Positions 30,253 to 37,689 of a stretch of 64,000 nt of DNA are shown in pieces. A program made the position numbers and the translations under genes. Source of the stretch: Planctomycetota bacterium (GTDB lineage: Bacteria > Planctomycetota > Planctomycetia > Pirellulales > Lacipirellulaceae); contig JABDGM010000006.1 in NCBI GenBank assembly GCA_013286045.1, positions 1-64,000 of the forward strand, in the 5' to 3' direction. The stretch's first letter is position 1; the number at the start of each line of letters is the position of its first letter. The notes under the pieces are model-generated. The model had not been told where the DNA came from. It ran no database searches and worked only from the letters and a program-made list of their open reading frames with translations.

Positions 30253-33200
30253 CTATCGAAAATCCCGGGCCTTTACATCGAATTCTTTGAGCGCATCGCC
30301 CAACGGCTCGATCCGGTTTACGACCACATGAATCACCTTCGTGACGTCAGCATCCACAGTTTGGATGCGCCCGTGTGCGATCCACGCCCGGGCACGGCGG
30401 GCAACTCGATAGAAGCGATCCCACGTTTGACGATGGACGACCAAATTCACCGTACCCGTTTCGTCCTCCAAGGTCACAAACGTGATGCCCTTCGCCGTGC
30501 CCGGCCTTTGACGCAGCAATACTATGCCGGCGACGACTACTGGCGACTCGTTCGAGAGTTCGCCCAAACGCTGTGCCGGTGTGATCCCTAATCGCTGTAA
30601 CTGCTTGCGATAAAACGAAATCGGATGCGCCCGCAACGACAAACCCGCCGTACGATAATCGGCAACTACCTGTTCATATAATTGCATCGGAGGCAACGTC
30701 TCCAGAATTGGTTCTTCGCTCGTTTGCTCGTCATCCCACTTATTAGCTCCAATAGCCGATGACCTACGGTCACCGGAGCCCGGACGGCGTGGCCGTCCGG
30801 CTATCGATTCTTTACCCCCACTATCAAACAACGGCATCGCGCGTCGTTTCTTGTCCTGGCCGAGCGCCTGCCACAATGCTTGCCGTCGTTCAGCACCAAG
30901 CGAGACAAAAGCATCTGCTTCCGCCAAGCGTTTTATTTTTGCTTGCCCCAATCCAGTGCGGCGTGCGAAGTCATCGAGCGATAAAAACGGCCCTGCCTCT
31001 CGAGCATTTTCGATCGCCTTGCTAGCCGCTTCACCCAAGCCATTGAGTATCCGAAATCCCAACCGCAGTTGTGGGTCATTTTTCTCCGTCGCCGCTTCCT
31101 CTTTTTCCAAAATACAGTCCCAGCGACTCCAATTCACATCGACTGGCCGCACCACGACACCGTGTTCTCGCGCATCGCGTATGAGTTGGGCAGGTTGATA
31201 AAAACCCATCGGCTGACTGTTAATCATCGCCGCCGCGAACGCTGCTGGGTAATGGTGCTTCAACCACGCCGAGACATACACCAGCAGCGCGAAGCTCGCT
31301 GCGTGCGATTCCGGAAAACCATATTCGCCAAATCCCTCGATTTGCTGATACACCCGATCAGCAAACTCTCGTGGCAAATGGTTCGCTTTCATACCGGCAC
31401 GAAGCTTCTCCTGAAATTGGCTGATCAAGCCGGGCCTGCGCCAGGCGGCCATCGCTCGCCGGAGTTGATCGGCTTCCCCAGCCGAAAACCCAGCGGCAAC
31501 GATTACGAGCCGCATAGCCTGCTCTTGAAAAATGGGTATGCCGAGCGTTTTTTTTAACACTTCGCGAATTGCGTCGTTGGGGTAGGTGACTTCCTCCTTT
31601 TCTGCTCGTCGCAACAGATACGGATGCACCATATTTCCCTGAATCGGCCCCGGCCGCACGATCGCTACTTCGATCACTAAATCGTAGAACGTTCGCGGCT
31701 TCAACCGCGGCAACATCGACATCTGTGCTCGGCTCTCGATCTGAAACACGCCAATCGTATCGGCACGGCAGATCATGTCGTACACACCTTTGTCATTTGG
31801 CGAGATGGTCGCCAGCGTTAACGCGCGGCCATAGTGCGATTGCACCAAGCCGAAACACTTTTGAATTGCTGTTAGCATTCCGAGGCATAGACAATCGACC
31901 TTCAAAATACCGAGCTCATCGAGGTCGTCTTTGTCCCATTCGATGACCGTGCGGTCCTCCATCGCCGCGTTTTCAATTGGCACCATTTCGCACAGCGGCC
32001 CCTGTGTCATCACCATTCCACCGACATGCTGCGATAAATGCCGCGGAAAACCGATGATTTCATTAACACAATAAATCAGCCGCTGGCCCAAGTCGGATGC
32101 CGGATCGATTCCCACATCCTGGCAGCGACGCACGAATTTCGGATCTTGTGTGTGCCCTTCGATGTTCTTAGCTAGCGCATCAACTCGATCGAGCGATAGC
32201 CCTAACGCCTTCCCGACATCGCGAATCGCCGAACGCGTGCAATACGTGATCACTGTCGCGGCGAGCCCGGCCCGCTCGCGGCCGTATTTTTCATATAGAT
32301 ACTGCAGCACTTCCTCGCGTCGCTCGTGTTCGAAGTCGACGTCGATGTCCGGCACCTCATTCCGCTCGCGGCTAATAAATCGCTCAAAAAGCAGATCGAT
32401 CTCCGTGGGATTGACGGAGGTCACGCCCAAGCAATAGCACACCACCGAATTCGCCGCCGATCCCCTACCCTGACACAAAATCTTTCGCGATCGAGCAAAC
32501 CGTACCAAGTCTTGGACGGTGAGAAAGTACGCTTCGTAATGCAGTTCGCCGATCAGCTGCAATTCCGATTCAATTTGCTGCTGCACTGTTTCCGGCACTC
32601 CGTCCGGATACCGTTCGGTCGCGCCTTTCCATGTGAGCTGCTTCAAATACTCGAGCGGCGTTTGCCCCGCAGGCGCAAGCTCAGCCGGATACTCGTACTT
32701 CAACTGATCGAGGGAGAAGCGGCACCGTTCGGCAATTTCCACAGTCCGCGCGATCGCATCTGGCGCTGTGGCGAAGAGCTCGCGAATAACATTGAGCGGT
32801 CGCAAGTGCCGCTCAGCGTTTGGAAAAAGCAGCGTCCCTTCGGCCGCGGCGACTGTAGTGCCATGCCGAATCGCGGTCAGCACATCGTGCAGCACCATTC
32901 TCCGGGACAGATGGTAATGAACGTCCCCCGCGGCCACGAGTGGCAGATCGGCCTTACGTGAAAACTCCTGCAACCAAGCTAATCGCGCGCGATCATCCGC
33001 CCCGCGCACGAGTTCTGCTAATAAATAACACCGATCCCCAAATATCTCGCGGTAGATCGCAGCCTCCGGCTCTGCCGGGGGTTTATCACGTACGATTCGC
33101 AACCCGGAATCTGACTCAGGGTCGCTAACTATTGCGTCCTCGTAAATCTCCGGCAGAGCCGAGGGCTGAACGCCGGCGATCAGCCCTTCGTTGAATTCCG

Positions 33201-33534
33201 TGATGTCGTTTAATACCAGCGCGCACTCACCTTTCGGCGCCTGCCGCCGGCCGCGCGTTAGTAGCCGACATAACCGTCCGTAGCTGGCTCGATCGGTCGC
33301 CCATAACACCACCGGCAACGCATCGCTCGGCGTAATTTCCGCCCCGATAATGAGCGGCAATCCCACGTCTTTGGCCGCCATGTGCGCTCGCACCACGCCC
33401 GCCAAACTGTTTCGATCCGTCACTGCGAGGGCGCTGTACCCAAGCTCCTTCGCTCCCTCGACCAACTCATTGGCATGCGATGCGCCTTCCAAAAACGAAA
33501 AGTTCGTTTTGCAATGTAGCTCTGCGTATTGCAT
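30253..33534 (-). CDS. dnaE2: Error-prone DNA polymerase DnaE2 (mutasome C-family polymerase)
   Basis: YAELHCKTNFSFLEGASHANELVEGAKELGYSALAVTDRNSLAGVVRAH; LCQGRGSAANSVVCYCLG; ERNEVPDIDVDFEHERREEV; adjacent to imuA/imuB. Confidence 0.95.
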   Translation of the reverse strand: MQYAELHCKTNFSFLEGASHANELVEGAKELGYSALAVTDRNSLAGVVRAHMAAKDVGLPLIIGAEITPSDALPVVLWATDRASYGRLCRLLTRGRRQAPKGECALVLNDITEFNEGLIAGVQPSALPEIYEDAIVSDPESDSGLRIVRDKPPAEPEAAIYREIFGDRCYLLAELVRGADDRARLAWLQEFSRKADLPLVAAGDVHYHLSRRMVLHDVLTAIRHGTTVAAAEGTLLFPNAERHLRPLNVIRELFATAPDAIARTVEIAERCRFSLDQLKYEYPAELAPAGQTPLEYLKQLTWKGATERYPDGVPETVQQQIESELQLIGELHYEAYFLTVQDLVRFARSRKILCQGRGSAANSVVCYCLGVTSVNPTEIDLLFERFISRERNEVPDIDVDFEHERREEVLQYLYEKYGRERAGLAATVITYCTRSAIRDVGKALGLSLDRVDALAKNIEGHTQDPKFVRRCQDVGIDPASDLGQRLIYCVNEIIGFPRHLSQHVGGMVMTQGPLCEMVPIENAAMEDRTVIEWDKDDLDELGILKVDCLCLGMLTAIQKCFGLVQSHYGRALTLATISPNDKGVYDMICRADTIGVFQIESRAQMSMLPRLKPRTFYDLVIEVAIVRPGPIQGNMVHPYLLRRAEKEEVTYPNDAIREVLKKTLGIPIFQEQAMRLVIVAAGFSAGEADQLRRAMAAWRRPGLISQFQEKLRAGMKANHLPREFADRVYQQIEGFGEYGFPESHAASFALLVYVSAWLKHHYPAAFAAAMINSQPMGFYQPAQLIRDAREHGVVVRPVDVNWSRWDCILEKEEAATEKNDPQLRLGFRILNGLGEAASKAIENAREAGPFLSLDDFARRTGLGQAKIKRLAEADAFVSLGAERRQALWQALGQDKKRRAMPLFDSGGKESIAGRPRRPGSGDRRSSAIGANKWDDEQTSEEPILETLPPMQLYEQVVADYRTAGLSLRAHPISFYRKQLQRLGITPAQRLGELSNESPVVVAGIVLLRQRPGTAKGITFVTLEDETGTVNLVVHRQTWDRFYRVARRARAWIAHGRIQTVDADVTKVIHVVVNRIEPLGDALKEFDVKARDFR
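30753..30803. repeat. 51-nt double-hairpin palindromic element (REP/BIME-like) lying in frame within dnaE2
   Basis: TAGCC...GGCTA ends; hairpin CCGGACGGC-GTG-GCCGTCCGG (perfect 9 bp) plus CCGATGACC-TAC-GGTCACCGG (one mismatch); encodes the Arg/Gly/Ser-rich tract IAGRPRRPGSGDRRSSAI. Confidence 0.6.
33061..33167. repeat. Inverted pair of 24-nt REP-like arms within dnaE2
   Basis: AGCCTCCGGCTCTGCCGGGGGTTT (33061-33084) against the reverse complement of AAATCTCCGGCAGAGCCGAGGGCT (33144-33167): 20/24 matches by hand. Confidence 0.6.
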
Positions 33535-33562
33535 CGGAAGTCAATCGTTCCTCTTGACCCAC

Positions 33563-35107
33563 TCATTCAAAAATCCCATGGAGAAACCACCGCTGGTCCA
33601 CAAGTCGCTCAAATATCCAAAAGTGGCGGCTCGATTCGGTGGTCACACGGTAATAATCTCGCCGTACTGTCGGCCCGCGCCACCATAATGTTTCGATCCG
33701 CTCTGGTCCCACACACCGGATAACTTGCTCGCGACGCTTTTCCAGCCACACAAACTGCGGAGGACCATCGGGCGCAACACCTTCCACTTCTATCGCTTGA
33801 GGCTTTGAGCACAACACCAACGGGCGCGCGGGAATGCTAACAGACGATGACTGCGGAGATGAATGGCCTCTTTTGGTTACTTGTTTCAGTGCCTGCTTGT
33901 TTTTTCCCAATACCGCTGTCCATTTCACCGCCCGCTCGGGAACTGGGCTCGCACGCGGCTCCGCCCGCAACACGCTTTCGTAGCCCAACCGGCTTCCAAG
34001 CCGATTTACCAACACAGCGAGTTGATGCGGATCGGTCGGCCAGCAATCTGCGAACAATTCGCCCTGCCGCTCGCCGAGCCGCCCCACCACCGCAGCTCGA
34101 AGTTCAATCCGATCCACTTCGCTTCTTAGTTGCACGCGCTCCAAGTGCAGTTCGATAAGCTCCAGTAATTGCCGCGCATTCGCCGAAGGTTGCAACAATC
34201 CAACCTCGAACTGCTGAGGCGTGCAGCCCGCGGAACAAAATGACCCTATCAGCAGCACTGCTCCCTGATCTCGCGAGGTTAACTGCCCTGCTAACTGTTC
34301 CACTAATTGCTCGAAAACGTACAACAGCACAGTTCGATCAGCCGTTGGCTCTTCCAGCACGTGACTGGCTTCCAACGCTGCCGACGGGCGCCGCGGTTCG
34401 ATCAACTCCCGTCCCGCGCCTGTCAATTGATCGAGCCGCAGCAACAACTTCTCGCCAAATCGGGATACCAACCCCTCACGCGGAAGCGCCTTCAATTGGT
34501 CCACGGTTTCGATGCCCAATTCTTGCAGCAGCCCGGCCGCCTCCTCAGAAATCCGCAATGATTCCACGGGCAGGATAAATGACGAATGCTTGGATGACTC
34601 ACCCGCCCCTTCCATGTTGTTAGTCAAAGCTTCATCGAAGTGTGTTGCCGCCCAAGCGGCTCCCACCGTATCCGCGACTCCTAGGCGCACCAAATACCCA
34701 CGCCGCGTGAAAAACTTTTTCACCTGCCCAACTAGCCGCGCCTCGCTCCCCCATAAATGCTCAAGGTTGCCAACGTCCAACAACAAACTCTCCGGCTCCG
34801 CCACCTCTTCAATCGCCACCCGCGGGCTGAATCGTTCGCAAGCCTCGGCGCATTTCACCAGCGCGCGGCGATCACCTTCGGGATCGTATTTCGCAACCGA
34901 CAACCCTCTTGCGAGCGCTTGCGCCTCCACAAGCGGCATGCCCGGCCGCACACCTTCCGCAGCCGCCTTCTGGCAACACACCGCGACCTCGCTGCCGCGT
35001 GGGGCACTACGCACCAGCACCATGGGCCGCCCTTTAAGCTCCGGCCGAGCGCGAACGGCTCGCTGAATCGGCCAAGTCGGTAACCACACGCAAAGGATGC
35101 GGGTCAT
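33563..35107 (-). CDS. imuB: ImuB, Y-family DNA polymerase-like protein
   Basis: MTRILCVWLPTWPIQRAVRARPEL; RFSPRVAIEEVAEPESLLLDVGNLEHLWG; between imuA and dnaE2; start at 35107. Confidence 0.9.
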   Translation of the reverse strand: MTRILCVWLPTWPIQRAVRARPELKGRPMVLVRSAPRGSEVAVCCQKAAAEGVRPGMPLVEAQALARGLSVAKYDPEGDRRALVKCAEACERFSPRVAIEEVAEPESLLLDVGNLEHLWGSEARLVGQVKKFFTRRGYLVRLGVADTVGAAWAATHFDEALTNNMEGAGESSKHSSFILPVESLRISEEAAGLLQELGIETVDQLKALPREGLVSRFGEKLLLRLDQLTGAGRELIEPRRPSAALEASHVLEEPTADRTVLLYVFEQLVEQLAGQLTSRDQGAVLLIGSFCSAGCTPQQFEVGLLQPSANARQLLELIELHLERVQLRSEVDRIELRAAVVGRLGERQGELFADCWPTDPHQLAVLVNRLGSRLGYESVLRAEPRASPVPERAVKWTAVLGKNKQALKQVTKRGHSSPQSSSVSIPARPLVLCSKPQAIEVEGVAPDGPPQFVWLEKRREQVIRCVGPERIETLWWRGPTVRRDYYRVTTESSRHFWIFERLVDQRWFLHGIFE

Positions 35108-35876
35108 ACGTAAAATCACTCTGCACAGTGTGAGCTACATCATCGATTTCCAACGTCACGGAGCCGCCTTCACGCCCACCACGACAATGCACCAGCCCAA
35201 CTTGAGCCAAACGTCCCTGGTTCGCAGTCCGTTGGCCGTTCTTCTCGTGCAACGGACTACAGACAGCCGACCACGGACTAACTTCCAATCTCACATTCGC
35301 CCACGTCGGCTGGCCGCGAGCAGCAGCGGGTCGCAACAGCACGCCCAAAGTCCGTCCAGCTTCGGCCGCTAACTGCAACCGGCGAAACGCTCGACTCTCA
35401 AGCCGCTCGAACTTCCCCCACATCGCCGCCACCACCGGTGAATGCAGCGCTTGTACCGCCGCCCACAGTTCATCCCTCACCGTCTTAGGACGCACCACGA
35501 TCAGCCGCTCCAAATCAACTCCCCACGTCGCGGCCGCCGGCGGATAAAAAGTTTGCGATCGGTCGACGACTACCAACACGCCCCCCTCTCGGCAAGCTTC
35601 GCGCGCACACAATAGCCCCAACGTTGCCGCCCCACTTCCGCTCAAACTGCTCAGCCATTCGATCATCATCCCCGGCCGCAATCCGCCCTCGGGTAATAGC
35701 CGATCGAGCGCCATCACTCCGCAAGAAAAAATGGTGGCTTCGTCGTCCTCCTTCGTAGCTCCCCACCGGCCTAATTGTTGACGTAATCCATCAACTAGCT
35801 GATCGCGCCCGTCCCGCGGCACCGGCTGTTTTGGCCACGACAAATCAGCGGATTCCGATCGAAAAACACTACTCAT
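35034..35876 (-). CDS. imuA: ImuA, RecA-like mutasome protein
   Basis: LPEGGLRPGMMIEWLSSLSGSGAATLGLLCAREACREGGVLVVVDRSQTFYPPAAATWGVDLERLIVVRP; upstream of imuB. Confidence 0.85.
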   Translation of the reverse strand: MSSVFRSESADLSWPKQPVPRDGRDQLVDGLRQQLGRWGATKEDDEATIFSCGVMALDRLLPEGGLRPGMMIEWLSSLSGSGAATLGLLCAREACREGGVLVVVDRSQTFYPPAAATWGVDLERLIVVRPKTVRDELWAAVQALHSPVVAAMWGKFERLESRAFRRLQLAAEAGRTLGVLLRPAAARGQPTWANVRLEVSPWSAVCSPLHEKNGQRTANQGRLAQVGLVHCRGGREGGSVTLEIDDVAHTVQSDFTYDPHPLRVVTDLADSASRSRSAGA

Positions 35877-36063
35877 CGCGAGCCTCGGTGGATGCTAGCA
35901 CCCCTTGCCGATATAACTGTACAAATGTATCGTAATACGTCAAGCGAGCTTTTTAGAAAAAGCAAAAACCTGACATAAAATAGGCGCAGAAATCGCCCGG
36001 CGAAGCAGAAAGCTTCCAAGAAAAATTACTACGAAACCGCTTGCGACAAACCTGCGGAACCGA

Positions 36064-36981
36064 TCATTGAACGCCAGGAACGCTCGCGCTCAAAAGCCCC
36101 TCTTCTCGCATCGATGCCCAAAAGTTGGCCGGCACTTCGACGAACGCCGAGCGAATGTTCTCCGCCACCCGGTCGGAATACGAAGAGTCAATCTGCACCG
36201 CCACCACCCCCGGCAGCAACAACGCAAATTGTATGCACGCATGAGCTGGCGTAATGCCATGGCCATCGCATAGCGCGACAAAAGCCTTCCGCCAGGCAAT
36301 GAAAGTGCGCTGTGCCTCGTCATCGGCACGAACCGCATGCCCATCTAATCGATTGCCACCTACCAAAAACCCGCCTTCGAACACACCCGACAAAACAATC
36401 GGAATTTGCCGAGTCACCAATTCACCCATCGTTGCAAGGCACTCGGGCACTTGACGCATCACGGTGCATCCGCCGACGAACGTAACCCAATCCGGTTCAA
36501 TTTCCCCAAGCCGGCGAGACGCTGACGGCCAGTCTCGCACCACGACACCCACCCCTTGCACGGCCTTCGCTGACTTGAGATCCATCGCCGCCGACCATGT
36601 CACTACGTCCGGATTCTTGACCGAAATTAACCTCGGCCGATACTCAGTCCCCAGCAACCAACTGCTTTTTTTCCAACTCTCTTCGACCTCGCTTGCTTTG
36701 CCATCGATCTCCAGTTCTATAACAATCTCTTGACCAGGGGTTTCGAACCGTCGCAATGTCCGGCCCAATACTTCAAGCGCGATCCCATCGCCAAACTGGT
36801 AATTCACATGGCACACGATCGGCGGCCTGACCTGCCGAAACCACTCACCGCAAATAGCCGACTTCGCTTGCTCCGTAATGACGCGCTTCACATTGCCCAG
36901 CGAAGCGGTACAGAAGACGATCGGCGGCGTGTCTACTCCAGTGAAAGCAAGCGGGAGGTGCCGAGCGTATAAAAACCCCAT
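36064..36981 (-). CDS. Aldo/keto-reductase-like protein, possibly divergent or catalytically altered
   Basis: Late-barrel AKR-like features: IPIVLSGVFEGGFLVGG and CDGHGITPAHACIQFALLLPGVVAVQIDSSYSDRVAENI; start MGFLYARHLPLAFTG. Confidence 0.5.
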   Translation of the reverse strand: MGFLYARHLPLAFTGVDTPPIVFCTASLGNVKRVITEQAKSAICGEWFRQVRPPIVCHVNYQFGDGIALEVLGRTLRRFETPGQEIVIELEIDGKASEVEESWKKSSWLLGTEYRPRLISVKNPDVVTWSAAMDLKSAKAVQGVGVVVRDWPSASRRLGEIEPDWVTFVGGCTVMRQVPECLATMGELVTRQIPIVLSGVFEGGFLVGGNRLDGHAVRADDEAQRTFIAWRKAFVALCDGHGITPAHACIQFALLLPGVVAVQIDSSYSDRVAENIRSAFVEVPANFWASMREEGLLSASVPGVQ

Positions 36982-37054
36982 AGTCCTCACATCGGACAGG
37001 TCGCCATGCGCAGTCGAGTTGCAGCAAATCAAACGGGAAGCGATCAATTAGAAG

Positions 37055-37125
37055 CTGGGGAACTAGGATTTGAACCTAGACTAAAGGAGTCAGAATCCTT
37101 CGTGCTACCGTTACACCATTCCCCA
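37055..37125 (-). tRNA. tRNA-Gln (anticodon CTG)
   Basis: Minus strand TGGGGAATGGTGTAACGGTAGCACGAAGGATTCTGACTCCTTTAGTCTAGGTTCAAATCCTAGTTCCCCAG folds as a cloverleaf: acceptor TGGGGAA/TTCCCCA, anticodon arm AAGGA-TTCTGAC-TCCTT, T arm CTAGG-TTCAAAT-CCTAG; discriminator G. Confidence 0.95.
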
Positions 37126-37599
37126 AAAACAAGCGGTTCACAACGCCCCTCGTGGGCGTTGATATCCGCGACGCATTTAAGAACGGTCGCCGAACAACCG
37201 AACGTTACGGTATACGGCATCTTCCCGCCGGTCAATGTCGAGGTAACCCCTACCAAAGTCCTGTTTTTAATGCTGTGGACGGTGCCTCAGCCATTGCTTT
37301 CTAACGCGAGTTCTCTTCACCGGGGTGCTCGGCGCAGTCAGAAAAAAGTCGAATTGCACGCCGAAGAGCGGGCGGCCAAGACGCTTCCCATCGGCAGGAC
37401 CCGGCCGGAGCCGACGCTTCGGCTGTAGTTTGACCGACCGTGGAGTAGCGCCGCGCTAAATCGCTCAATAGATTTGCGTTATTGTCGAGCGAAACCCGCA
37501 ATTTCGCACAAAATCATGCTGGGCTGGTGCAATACGAAATGGTTGACGCTGCAACCAGCCCGATTCTAAAATGAGGGGCTGCTGTTCTTTTTCCGCATG

Positions 37600-37613
37600 G
37601 ATTCGATCGAATC
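37600..37613. promoter_or_regulatory. Perfect 14-nt palindrome upstream of the FHA-SpoIIE gene
   Basis: GATTCGATCGAATC. Confidence 0.35.
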
Positions 37614-37689
37614 AATTGGTGCGATTCGCGCGCTGCTTTCCACCGGTGCGCTAAAGAGAATCGCTTACCTCGATCGGCGGTGAGCTTGC

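Noticed and set aside
32326-32961. 211-aa ORF opposite dnaE2
   Set aside because: Shadow ORF; the minus strand encodes conserved DnaE2 motifs across it.
37006-37428. 140-aa + strand ORF (and 70-aa - strand ORF) over the tRNA region
   Set aside because: Overlaps a complete tRNA-Gln; no coding signature.
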